In this document: piece after piece, positions 36,991 through 45,124 of the stretch
Layout of the letters: each line of letters starts with the position of its first letter
How positions within the stretch are numbered: the first letter of the stretch is position 1
NCBI GenBank assembly: GCA_958295835.1
Contig: OY282378.1
Span: 4,923,694 to 4,987,693, forward strand
DNA length: 64,000 nucleotides
From: an uncultured Gammaproteobacteria bacterium
Lineage (GTDB): Bacteria; Pseudomonadota; Gammaproteobacteria; HK1
Direction of reading: 5' to 3'
Notes under the pieces: model-generated
Told to the model about the DNA's origin: nothing
The model's database searches: none
What the model saw: the letters and a program-made list of their open reading frames with translations, nothing else
Translations under genes and position numbers: made by a program

Positions 36991-37602
36991 TCACCCCGGC
37001 GGACGCGCCATGAAGCAGGAGACGTGCGAGTGCTGCGACCGCGAGAGGTCCTCGACCAGGTCCGGGTACGGAATCGGTCCGAGCGATTTCACCGCCGCAT
37101 CGCCTTCGACCCGGTAGAGCGCAAGATACGTATTGTACGGCTCGTCGCAGCCGTACGCCTCGCGCGCGGCGGGCCACGGCGATCCCACCGCGGTCTGCTC
37201 ACTGAAGGACGACGAGAACACCAGGAACTCCGCGTGGCGTCCCCGCCCGTCGCCGTCGCCGGCCACGAAGCGGCGCGCCCCGATCAGGCCGAGGCGGCTG
37301 ACCCGGGAGATCTCGTACGCAACCTCACCGAGGAGGATGCGTCCTCCTACCACGTCGCGCCGACTCTCGGCTTCGAGCCGGAACGGAAGCATCGCACCGT
37401 CGCGGCCCGGCGCCGCGCCGACCAGAAGCTCCGCCGCCCCCGCCAAGCCCGCGAGCAGCAACGCGGCGCCGGCGGCCAGGACGCTGGCGGGACGGTACGC
37501 CCGGCCGCGGCGGCCCGGGCGACGGCGCCGCGGGTTGACGCCGGCGTCCACATCGTCGAGCCTCCCGGTGCCGGCCGATCGGGTAGAAACGTGGGTCGTC
37601 AT
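36991..37602 (-). CDS. Hypothetical single-pass membrane or exported protein
   Basis: 203 residues. A basic N-terminal ~35 residues precede one hydrophobic segment (VLAAGAALLLAGLAGAAELLVG), then a 130-residue domain (LPFRLEAESRRDVVG, VFSSSFSEQTAVG, YGCDEPYNTYLALYRVEGD) that I cannot place. GGAGG precedes the ATG. Divergent from pqqD, with 82 bp between. Confidence 0.65.
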   Translation of the reverse strand: MTTHVSTRSAGTGRLDDVDAGVNPRRRRPGRRGRAYRPASVLAAGAALLLAGLAGAAELLVGAAPGRDGAMLPFRLEAESRRDVVGGRILLGEVAYEISRVSRLGLIGARRFVAGDGDGRGRHAEFLVFSSSFSEQTAVGSPWPAAREAYGCDEPYNTYLALYRVEGDAAVKSLGPIPYPDLVEDLSRSQHSHVSCFMARPPG

Positions 37603-37684
37603 GGCTCCTCCGATGGACCGCATGGACACGCGGCACACTGTACATGAACGCGCTGTCACCGGGGTTCGCGGGGGAGGATGGAGA

Positions 37685-37969
37685 ATGGGCGGACGGTTGG
37701 AGCAGGATCGGCCAGTCGCGATCGCACCGGGCTTCCGCCTCCAGTGGGAAGAGGCGCAGGGCGCCCATGTCCTCCTCTACCCCGAAGGCATGGTTCGACT
37801 CGGCGGGAGCGCCGGCGCAATCCTGAGCCGTTGCGACGGCGAGCGCTCCCTCACCGGGATCGTCGCCTCGCTCGAGGAAGCGTTTCCCGGCGCCGACCTT
37901 GAAGCCGATGTCGTCGAATTCATGGAAATCGCCCTCGACAAGGGCTGGATCGTGCTCGATCCGCGCTGA
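37685..37969 (+). CDS. pqqD: PQQ biosynthesis peptide chaperone PqqD
   Basis: 94 residues, a RiPP recognition element that binds PqqA and presents it to PqqE. Family sequence: PGFRLQWEEAQGAHVLLYPEG, LGGSAGAILSRCDG and the C-terminal DVVEFMEIALDKGWI. GGAGG precedes the ATG. It lies 7 kb from pqqA and pqqE, with a protease and a two-component system between; in most clusters pqqD is beside pqqC or pqqE. Confidence 0.93.
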   Translation: MGGRLEQDRPVAIAPGFRLQWEEAQGAHVLLYPEGMVRLGGSAGAILSRCDGERSLTGIVASLEEAFPGADLEADVVEFMEIALDKGWIVLDPR

Positions 37970-38001
37970 ACGACAGCGTCCGCGCCGTCGGCCGCGATAT
38001 C

Positions 38002-41000
38002 TCACAGCCGGCGCCAGGGGATCCCGAGCCGGTCGAGATCGCGTTCGCGCCCCGTGCCCGCGAGCACCCCGGTACGTCCCATCGTCGAGCGCAGGTACCG
38101 TCCGGCCACTTCGCGCAATTGCTCGGGATCGACGCGGAGCACCGACGCCCGAAGCGGTCGGACGCCCTCCCCGCCTCGGCCTTGCAGCTCGTCCAGGTAG
38201 CGTTCGCATGCCGCGATCTGGAACGCCCTGGGCCGATCGATCTCACGAACCGCCCGCAGGATCGCCTCCTCGAGCTCGCGCCCCTCGGGCGGCTGCCGTC
38301 GTAGCGCCTCGATCGCCGAGTCGAAGTCCCGGAGCGTCTCGGAGAGGCGCGGGTCGCGGTACGAGAACATGCGCAAGGTCGCGGTCCGGTCACAGTAACG
38401 GGCTCCCGCACCGTACGCGCCGCCACGCTCGCGAATGGTCCGCTGAAGGAGATCGCCTCCAAGTACGGCGGCGAGGACCGAAAGCGGACCTGCATCCGGA
38501 TGGTCCGCGGTCACCGCGGGAAACACCTTGGCGCAGTAGTTGACCGGCCCCTCCACGACCCAGGCGCCGGCCGCCGAAGCGCTGCGCGCCGCTGCGCAGG
38601 GGGCCGGCGCCTTCCGTCCTTGCGGATCCATCGTCACCGGCAAGTTCGAGGAGCTCATCGCGGCAGGCTTCGGCGGTGACGGAGTCTCCGATGGACGTTC
38701 CGGCCAAGCCCGATCCGAATCGCCACTCGGACGGCTCTCCCGGTCGCGGACGATCTGAAGCTGGTACGGCGCGCGGACGAGCGCACGGTGGACGCGGCGC
38801 AAACGTTCCTCCAGCGGTGCGCCCTCATCGCCGCCTTCCGCCGCCGCGGCCAGAATCACCAGCGCGCTCGGACCCTGCCACCGTTCGGCGACCGCGGCCC
38901 AGGGGCCGAGGCGCGCCGCTGCAATCCGCTCGGCATGGAGGTGGCCGTTGCGGGTCAGGTCCTTCGAACGGCGCACCCGGGCTTTCGCCGCGGCCGCCCG
39001 CGCACTCTGGTCGAAGCGAGCGTCGAGGTACGCATCGGCGAGCACTTCGAGGAGCGCAGCCTCATCGCACGCCCGCGCCCGCGCCGAGAGCAGGAGCACC
39101 GCCCGCGGGGCGGCGGCGCCGGAAGCATCGGACCCCGGGGCGGGGCGGGCCAGGAGCCGCGGCTCCACCGAGAGGCGATCGCAAACGCGCGCAATCCGCG
39201 CCCGGGTCTCATCGGCTCCGAGGCGGCCGTGGTCCGACTCCGGCAGAATTTCACCGAGCAGCCCGACGTCATCGAGCCGATCGGACTCGAAGCCGGACAC
39301 GTCGATGGCGAGGCGCGCGTAGACCAGTCCGCCGGTGGGACCGCGGCTGATCCGGATGGGCGGACCGCCCGCGGCTTCGTCGTTCCGTTCGATCCGCGGC
39401 TCCGCGGTGGGAACCCGGCGAAATGCCGCGGGCAGATGACCGGCCGGTAACGCGAGGAGCTCCGGGCGCTCGCGCGGAGATCCAATCGCGTCGAGACCGA
39501 GCCCTGGCAGCGACGACTCTCCGGCCGGCGACTCCTGGCGACGGCGCAGCGCACGGGAACGCTCGATGACCCGCCGGCGAGCCTGCGGGCGCAACGGGCC
39601 GTATTCCCGCATGAGCCGGGCGCGATCCTCCGCCTGGAGGCGACGGGCGGCGGCGGGATCGGGGATCGCGGTCACCGAGGCCCTTTCCGGATTGTCGCCC
39701 AGACACCACCGGACGAGCGCCGCGGTGTCCGCCCGCGTGCGCGTCTCGGCGCGCAACGCCGCGAACGCCGTGGTCGTGTCGAGCGCGCCCGCGGGGTCCC
39801 CGCCGTACAGGGCGGCGGGGAGGATCCGGGTGAGAAGCTTGAGCGGAAATGGATAGCGTGGATCGTGGCGCTCGTGCAATTCACGTTCGATCTGGGCAAG
39901 CGCGCCGTCTACCTGGCCTTCGTCGAGACCGTCGCGGGCGGCGCCGTCGATGGCCGCCAGTGCTCTCGCTTCGATCTCCCCGGTGAGGTCCGGATCGCAT
40001 CCGTGGACACCGCACTGGAAGACGATCCGGCGGCGTGTCACCTGCACGCCGTTCGACGCAAGCGCCGTCGCCGGACTCCCCGGCGCCTCCAGCGCCCAGC
40101 GAAGCGGCGCATCCCCCTGTTCCAGCAGGCAGCGCGCAAGAAGCTGCGCCCGGATGACCGCCGCCGGATCCGAGGTCTCCCCCAGCCGCCACGCGAGCGC
40201 CACGCTCGCGCCTGTCGGCTCTCGATCCCTGGCACTCGCCGCGCTGTCCGGCCCCCGGCCCGCCGTAGCGCCCGCGACGCCAACCGGCTCCCGATTCACC
40301 GCATCTGCCCTGCTTGCCGTGCCTGCCGCACGCAGCACGGGATAGCGCACCACGGACCGGACCGGCGCTTCGAGCGGCGGAATCTCCAGCGATACGGGAC
40401 GCGACGCGGCACACGGCACGCGGCGCGAGAACCGCGCGAGCGCGAGCTCGTGCAACCGGACCTGCAGCCACTCCGGCCGCAAGGACCCGGCGCTCAGGAA
40501 CACCGCGTTGCCGGGGTGGTAGTGACGGCGGTGGTAGGCGTTCAGCGCCTCGTAGTCGAGGGCCGGGATCCGCCAGGGGTCGCCGCCGGCGTTGAAGCGG
40601 TACGGGGTGGACGGGAACAGCCGGGAGTTCAGCGCCTGCTGAAGGTGTTGCTCGGGATCATTCATGAGGCCGCGCATCTCGTTCAGTACGACACCGCGCC
40701 GCACCGGCGTTTCGCCCTCCTCCCCCGCGGTCTCGATCTCTACACGACATCCTTCCTGATCGAAGTCCAGCCGGTCGAGGCGTGGGAAGAAGGCCGCGTC
40801 GAGATAGACCGAAAGCAGGTTCTCGTAGTCGGCCAAGCTTCGCGTCGCGAAATGGTAGGCGGTGCAGTCCTCGGTGGTCATCGCGTTCATCGTCGTGCTC
40901 AGGGTGCGGCCCAGCATCGCGAAGAACGCGCGCCGGCAGGGGTAGCGCTCGCTGCCGCACATGACCAAGTGTTCGAGCACGTGGGTGAGGCCGCTCGAAT

Positions 41001-41199
41001 CCGGAGCGGGGGTGAGGAAGCCCATCAGGAAGGCGCAATCCTCGACGGGCAGATCGAGGTGCAGGTGCCGCGCCCCGGTCGGCCGGTGGATGGACTGCGT
41101 GAGCTCGGCGTCGAGCGCAGGGACGCGGGTGCGGCTCCGGCACTCGAAGCTCGATCGAGCCGTTGCGGGCCGGGCGGGGGAATGCGCCGACTTCGTCAT
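38002..41199 (-). CDS. M16C (PreP-type) zinc metalloprotease
   Basis: 1065 residues, the presequence-protease/insulinase family. The inverted zinc motif is HVLEH (in LTHVLEHLVMCGSERYP), with the third ligand Glu in VVLNEMRG; STTMNAMTTEDCTAYHFA is strongly PreP-like. It is longer than usual because of two low-complexity insertions (around residues 300-340 and 810-860). These enzymes degrade short unstructured peptides inside an enclosed chamber. It is convergent with pqqD and 3.5 kb from pqqA, so it is a candidate for trimming the cross-linked PqqA peptide, a job done by the M16 enzymes PqqF/PqqG elsewhere; that link is inference. Confidence 0.88.
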   Translation of the reverse strand: MTKSAHSPARPATARSSFECRSRTRVPALDAELTQSIHRPTGARHLHLDLPVEDCAFLMGFLTPAPDSSGLTHVLEHLVMCGSERYPCRRAFFAMLGRTLSTTMNAMTTEDCTAYHFATRSLADYENLLSVYLDAAFFPRLDRLDFDQEGCRVEIETAGEEGETPVRRGVVLNEMRGLMNDPEQHLQQALNSRLFPSTPYRFNAGGDPWRIPALDYEALNAYHRRHYHPGNAVFLSAGSLRPEWLQVRLHELALARFSRRVPCAASRPVSLEIPPLEAPVRSVVRYPVLRAAGTASRADAVNREPVGVAGATAGRGPDSAASARDREPTGASVALAWRLGETSDPAAVIRAQLLARCLLEQGDAPLRWALEAPGSPATALASNGVQVTRRRIVFQCGVHGCDPDLTGEIEARALAAIDGAARDGLDEGQVDGALAQIERELHERHDPRYPFPLKLLTRILPAALYGGDPAGALDTTTAFAALRAETRTRADTAALVRWCLGDNPERASVTAIPDPAAARRLQAEDRARLMREYGPLRPQARRRVIERSRALRRRQESPAGESSLPGLGLDAIGSPRERPELLALPAGHLPAAFRRVPTAEPRIERNDEAAGGPPIRISRGPTGGLVYARLAIDVSGFESDRLDDVGLLGEILPESDHGRLGADETRARIARVCDRLSVEPRLLARPAPGSDASGAAAPRAVLLLSARARACDEAALLEVLADAYLDARFDQSARAAAAKARVRRSKDLTRNGHLHAERIAAARLGPWAAVAERWQGPSALVILAAAAEGGDEGAPLEERLRRVHRALVRAPYQLQIVRDRESRPSGDSDRAWPERPSETPSPPKPAAMSSSNLPVTMDPQGRKAPAPCAAARSASAAGAWVVEGPVNYCAKVFPAVTADHPDAGPLSVLAAVLGGDLLQRTIRERGGAYGAGARYCDRTATLRMFSYRDPRLSETLRDFDSAIEALRRQPPEGRELEEAILRAVREIDRPRAFQIAACERYLDELQGRGGEGVRPLRASVLRVDPEQLREVAGRYLRSTMGRTGVLAGTGRERDLDRLGIPWRRL

Positions 41200-41321
41200 G
41201 TCACGCGCTCCGTCACGTCACGCGGAACCATGTCGCCCGCCTCGTTCGTTCGCGCATGGCCGGAGAGCCTGCCGCCGCCCTTGCGGCCGGGCAACGGCGG
41301 GGGCGGCCATCGCCAGAGCCG

Positions 41322-42824
41322 TCATCTCGCGGGTCGACGATGCGCGGGTGATCCATGCCCGGACTCTACCGACTCGCCCGCTCTCGGCCTGCGGGGCTCG
41401 ATTCCGAGCTTCCGGATGCGGTAACGAAGCGCCATTCGGGAGACGCCGAGTCGTCTGGCGGACTCGGACACATTGCCGCCCGTCTCGTGCAACGCACGCG
41501 CAATGAGCCGTCGCTCCGCCTCGTCGAGCGTGAGACCGTCCAGAACGTCCACCGGATCGACAGCGGCCACGGGTGGCGCCGACGCGAGGCCGAGCGACTG
41601 CGCGTCGGACCGCTGATCGGCGCCGAGAAGTATCGTGCGCTCGACCGTGTACGCAAGCTCTCGCACATTCCCCGGCCAGTCGTGGCAGCGCGCCGCCTCC
41701 AGCAATTCGGGGGAGAGCGTCGGCGCCGGCATCCCGTAGCGCCTCGCGGTGAGCGCCGCGAAGTGCTCGAACAGCGGCGCCAGATCGTCGAGGCGCTCGC
41801 GAAGCGGCGGGATGTCCAGAGAGAGCACCTTCAGCCGAAAGTAGAGATCGGAACGGAAGGCGCCCCTGGACACCATGTCGTCCAGATCCCGGTTGGTGGC
41901 GGCGATGAACCACGCGGCGACCGGCCGGGGCCGGGTGCTGCCGATGCGGCGCACCTCGCGGCGTTCGAGCACCGCGAGCAGCCGCGACTGGAGCTCCAGC
42001 GGCAGCTCCCCGATCTCGTCCAGATAGGCGGTGCCGTCCTCGGCCGCCTCGATCAGCCCGGTCCGTGCGGTATGGGCATGGGTGAAGGCGCCCTTCTCGT
42101 GCCCGAACAACTCCGCTTCGATCAGGTCCTTGGGCAGCGCCGCGCAATCGACGTGCACGAACGGGCGCCGGGCCCGGTCGCTGCCGAAGTGCAGCGTGCG
42201 GGCGGCGAGATCCTTCCCGGTCCCCGTCTCGCCCTGGATCAGCACCGTCGGCGGGGCTTTGCCCGCCTGCCCGGCGAGGTGCCGGATGCGGGCGATCCGC
42301 GAGCGGAGCGCACCCATCGCGGCGCTCGTTCCGATCAGCGGATCCTCTTTCCGGGCATGCCGCTCACGCTGGCGGGAATACTCGAGCCGCCGGGACAGAT
42401 CCGCCTGCCCCAGCACGCGCTCGATCTTGACCATCAACTCGTCGAGATCCACCGGCTTGACAAGGTAGTCGTCGGCGCGCTCCTTCATCGCGGCCACGGC
42501 GTCCTCCAGCCCGCCGAAGGCGGTCAGCACCAGCACCGGCAGATCGGCATGGTCGCCGGCACGAATCTCGCGCAGGAAGTCGAGGCCGGATCCGTCCGGC
42601 AGCCGCATGTCGAGCAGAATCAGATCGGGCCGTCGGGCGGTGAGGCGGGTCCGCGCCTCCGCGAGATCCAGGACCAGCTCGCACCCCATGCCGCTCCGGC
42701 GCAGCTTCCTGCCGACCGCGCGGGCGAACAGCTCCTCGTCATCGACAACGAGGACGGTGGGCACGGAGCCTCCCGGTTCGCGCGGCGGCTCGGAATGCCC
42801 CGGCCCGGACTGCTGCATCGTCAT
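41322..42824 (-). CDS. Sigma-54-dependent response regulator (NtrC family)
   Basis: 500 residues: receiver domain (VLVVDDEELFA, phospho-Asp in LILLDMRLPDGSG, Lys in YLVKPVD), AAA+ domain (Walker A GETGTGKD, Walker B GTAYLDEIGELPL) and a Fis-type helix-turn-helix (GNVSESARRLGVSRMALRYRIRKLG). The sigma-54 contact loop reads GAFTHA instead of the nearly invariant GAFTGA. Start overlaps the stop of the histidine kinase (ATGA), so both are made together. The pair is divergent from pqqA, which has a -24/-12 promoter. Confidence 0.93.
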   Translation of the reverse strand: MTMQQSGPGHSEPPREPGGSVPTVLVVDDEELFARAVGRKLRRSGMGCELVLDLAEARTRLTARRPDLILLDMRLPDGSGLDFLREIRAGDHADLPVLVLTAFGGLEDAVAAMKERADDYLVKPVDLDELMVKIERVLGQADLSRRLEYSRQRERHARKEDPLIGTSAAMGALRSRIARIRHLAGQAGKAPPTVLIQGETGTGKDLAARTLHFGSDRARRPFVHVDCAALPKDLIEAELFGHEKGAFTHAHTARTGLIEAAEDGTAYLDEIGELPLELQSRLLAVLERREVRRIGSTRPRPVAAWFIAATNRDLDDMVSRGAFRSDLYFRLKVLSLDIPPLRERLDDLAPLFEHFAALTARRYGMPAPTLSPELLEAARCHDWPGNVRELAYTVERTILLGADQRSDAQSLGLASAPPVAAVDPVDVLDGLTLDEAERRLIARALHETGGNVSESARRLGVSRMALRYRIRKLGIEPRRPRAGESVESGHGSPAHRRPAR

Positions 42825-44374
42825 TCGTCGCCTCTTCCCAATCCGGCGGAGCCGGAATCAGTGGGCACTCCCGTCGCCTCTTTCAGACCCCGACCGTAAC
42901 GGTCGGCGACCGGCGGCGCCGCGAGCGGCAGGGTGATGGTGGCGCGGGTGCCGCCTTCGTCTCGCCGCCGGACGTCGACCGTGCCGCCGTGCGCCTGGCA
43001 GATCTTCCAGGCCACCGGAATGCCGAGTCCGTAGCCGCCGCGCTTGTTGCTCGGTCCGGGAGAAAGCTCGCGCGGATCCGGCGCGAAAGAGATGCCGGGA
43101 CCCTCGTCGTCGATCCGCAACACGATCGCGCCGTCGCCTCCGGCAAGACCGAGCCGTATTCGTGCGCGTACGGGCGAAGCATCCACCGCGTTGCCGAGGA
43201 GCGCATGGATCGCCTGCTCCAGCAGATCGGGATCGACCTGAAGCGGCGCATCCTGCTCCCAGTCCTCGTACACGACCCGCAACTCCTTGCGCTCCAGCTT
43301 CGGCCCCAGCGGCGCGAGGGCGCCCCGCACGACATCACCGAGCCGGCACTCGCGCCGGCGTGGCTCGAGCGGGACCAGGTACGACAGCAGCGCGGTCACC
43401 CATCGCTCCAGCCGGTCGACGGTGTCGATGATCGCCCGCCGGCTCTCGGCGAGATCCTCGGCCTCGCCCGCCCCCCCTTCGTCCATCATCTGGGCGGTGG
43501 CCCGGATGCTGGCGAGCGGGTTGCGGATGTTGTGTGCGACCACCGGGACCAGGGCCCCGAGGGCGGCCTGGCGTTCCGACTCAACCAGAATGCGCTGGCT
43601 CTCCGCGAGCTTGCGGGTCATCTCGCCGAAGGTCGAGGCGAGCTGGCGGATCTCCTCGGCGCCTTCGACCGGGATCCGGTGCCGGAGATTGCCCCGACTG
43701 ATCTCGACCGTCCCATCGACCAGGTTGCGGAGCGGGCCGACGAAGCGCGTCTGCAGGCTGCGCCGCGAGAACAGCAGGAGCACCACCGCGAGCACCACCG
43801 ACACCGGCACCACGATCGGCGCCCATCGCGTCCAGCGTGAGCGCTGCGCATCGAGCGCCTCCCGACGCGCTCCGGCGATGGCCTCGAGGACCGTCAGGGC
43901 GCTCTCCAGCTCGCCGAGCATCCATTGCTCGTAAGCGGGGTCGAGGAGCTTCATGCGCGCCGCCTCGGTGATCTCGTTGGGATCGGTGAACACCTTCTCC
44001 ATGTCGTCGAGCACCACACCGTAGGCGTCGTGGAGGTAATCCACGGCGGCGTGCTCGTCCTCGCCGTGAGCGAGTTGCCGGAGCTTCTCGAAGTGTCCGG
44101 CGATCTGCTGCCGGTACCCGGAGTACACCTGCAACACGGCCGGATTTTCGGTCAGCCGGGCGTGGGTGACTTCATGAAGCTGGCGGTACATGTTGCCCCG
44201 CACCCGTTCGGCCAGGCGGGCCAGCTCCTCGATGCGTGCCGCCTCCTGGGAAGATTGGGTCCAGAACCAGGCCCACAGCCCGGTCAGGGTCGCCGTCACC
44301 AGGACGAGGACGAGGAACGCGGATTCGTTGAACAGCAGCAGGCCCTTGAGCGAGTCTGGGAGAATTCGGCGCAT
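42821..44374 (-). CDS. Membrane histidine kinase, partner of the sigma-54 regulator
   Basis: About 517 residues. TM1 (FLVLVLVTATLTGLWAWFW), a periplasmic helical sensor of about 150 residues, TM2 (IVVPVSVVLAVVLLLF), HAMP (FVGPLRNLVDGTVEISRGNL), then the H-box VVAHNIRNPLASIRA, N-box LLGNAVDAS, G1 DDEGPGIS and G2 GYGLGIPVAW. All catalytic elements are present. I chose the ATG at 44374, which places the first membrane helix near the N-terminus; the frame is open to 44467, which would cover part of the palindrome region. The signal sensed is unknown; by context it would match PQQ demand. Confidence 0.9.
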   Translation of the reverse strand: MRRILPDSLKGLLLFNESAFLVLVLVTATLTGLWAWFWTQSSQEAARIEELARLAERVRGNMYRQLHEVTHARLTENPAVLQVYSGYRQQIAGHFEKLRQLAHGEDEHAAVDYLHDAYGVVLDDMEKVFTDPNEITEAARMKLLDPAYEQWMLGELESALTVLEAIAGARREALDAQRSRWTRWAPIVVPVSVVLAVVLLLFSRRSLQTRFVGPLRNLVDGTVEISRGNLRHRIPVEGAEEIRQLASTFGEMTRKLAESQRILVESERQAALGALVPVVAHNIRNPLASIRATAQMMDEGGAGEAEDLAESRRAIIDTVDRLERWVTALLSYLVPLEPRRRECRLGDVVRGALAPLGPKLERKELRVVYEDWEQDAPLQVDPDLLEQAIHALLGNAVDASPVRARIRLGLAGGDGAIVLRIDDEGPGISFAPDPRELSPGPSNKRGGYGLGIPVAWKICQAHGGTVDVRRRDEGGTRATITLPLAAPPVADRYGRGLKEATGVPTDSGSAGLGRGDE

Positions 44375-44459
44375 TGGGTGACCGCGGCGCTCGTGGCGGG
44401 CTGGCCTTGCCCGGTGTCGCGCCGGCAGTGTAGCGCCAGCGCGGCAGGAATGGTTCATT

Positions 44460-44487
44460 TCAGCCAATCGGATCGGCTGATATCAGC
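44460..44487. promoter_or_regulatory. Overlapping palindromes, candidate upstream activator site for pqqA
   Basis: TCAGCCAATC-G-GATCGGCTGA (44460-44480) has 9 of 10 arm positions matching, and the perfect palindrome GCTGATATCAGC (44476-44487) overlaps it. It lies about 110-140 bp upstream of the -24 element, the usual spacing for NtrC-type activators. Confidence 0.55.
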
Positions 44488-44569
44488 TACTTTGCCGAAA
44501 GCGTGCCGGACAAACGCGGCCGGGAATGGTCCTTGGCACCGCCAACCCGTTGAATGATCGGGCCGCAAC

Positions 44570-44583
44570 CGGTTCGGGAACCG
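44570..44583. promoter_or_regulatory. Proximal dyad in pqqA promoter region
   Basis: CGGTTCGGGAACCG, perfect 6-bp arms, ending 13 bp before the -24 element. A weaker dyad TTGGC-ACC-GCCAA lies at 44533-44545. Possible IHF-independent activator or repressor sites; role unknown. Confidence 0.35.
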
Positions 44584-44595
44584 ACAAGGCCAAAG

Positions 44596-44611
44596 TGGCA
44601 CGGTAATTGCT
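44596..44611 (+). promoter_or_regulatory. Sigma-54 (-24/-12) promoter of pqqA
   Basis: TGGCACGGTAATTGCT matches the consensus TGGCAC-N5-TTGCW exactly, with GG and GC ten bases apart. Transcription would start near 44622, leaving a leader of about 65 nt before the pqqA ATG. Confidence 0.8.
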
Positions 44612-44685
44612 TCTTGAGAGGACGCCGGTACATGTGACACCGGCGGGAAGAACCAATACAACCCATCGTTCCGGAGGAAGGAAAC

Positions 44686-44757
44686 ATGTGGACCAAGCCT
44701 GAATTCACCGAGATGCGTTTCGGTTTCGAAATCACGATGTACATCGGCAATCGCTGA
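44686..44757 (+). CDS. pqqA: PQQ precursor peptide PqqA
   Basis: 23 residues, too short for ordinary ORF calling: MWTKPEFTEMRFGFEITMY then IGNR. The Glu and Tyr of the E-x3-Y core (EITMY) are the two residues PqqE joins and which become PQQ. GGAGG stands 9 nt before the ATG. A consensus sigma-54 promoter lies upstream and a 12-bp hairpin follows the stop, consistent with pqqA being expressed above the enzymes. Confidence 0.95.
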   Translation: MWTKPEFTEMRFGFEITMYIGNR

Positions 44758-45124
44758 GACTCATCGACGTGACTTGGGACGTGACGGGGTGCTCCCGGCG
44801 TCCCAGGCTCCACCGCGGTTGGCGCGGTGGAGCCGTTCCCCGCCTGCGAAGCCTCGAAGCCCCGGCGTTCGATGACCAGGACGAAGCGGCCGATTCGTCC
44901 GCCGGATAGTCGGAGGGCGGGCCATGACGCAAGTCGGCCTCGCCCATGTTGGCGAACCCCGAAACGCGGCCCGCATCACGACTCGATGTGGCCGGGGTCA
45001 CTTGGGCGGCGTCGAGCCGTGGCCGCCGTCATCGTTCCGCTTCATGGTTGCCATCGTCGTTCCACTGCAACCTTGACCGCGGCCGACCGTCATCAGGCCG
45101 CCTGTCATCGGGGAGGACCCCGCC
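44758..45124. other. Leader between pqqA and pqqE
   Basis: Contains the hairpin at 44806-44834 and otherwise no gene. A ribosome site GGAGG (about 45111) precedes pqqE. Long for a pqqA-pqqE gap; pqqB, C and D, which often fill it, are absent here. Confidence 0.5.
44806..44834 (+). terminator. Perfect 12-bp hairpin after pqqA (attenuator)
   Basis: GGCTCCACCGCG pairs with CGCGGTGGAGCC over a 5-nt loop (GTTGG). It is followed by GTTCCCC rather than a T-run, so partial termination or mRNA protection is likely, giving more pqqA than pqqE message. Confidence 0.65.
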
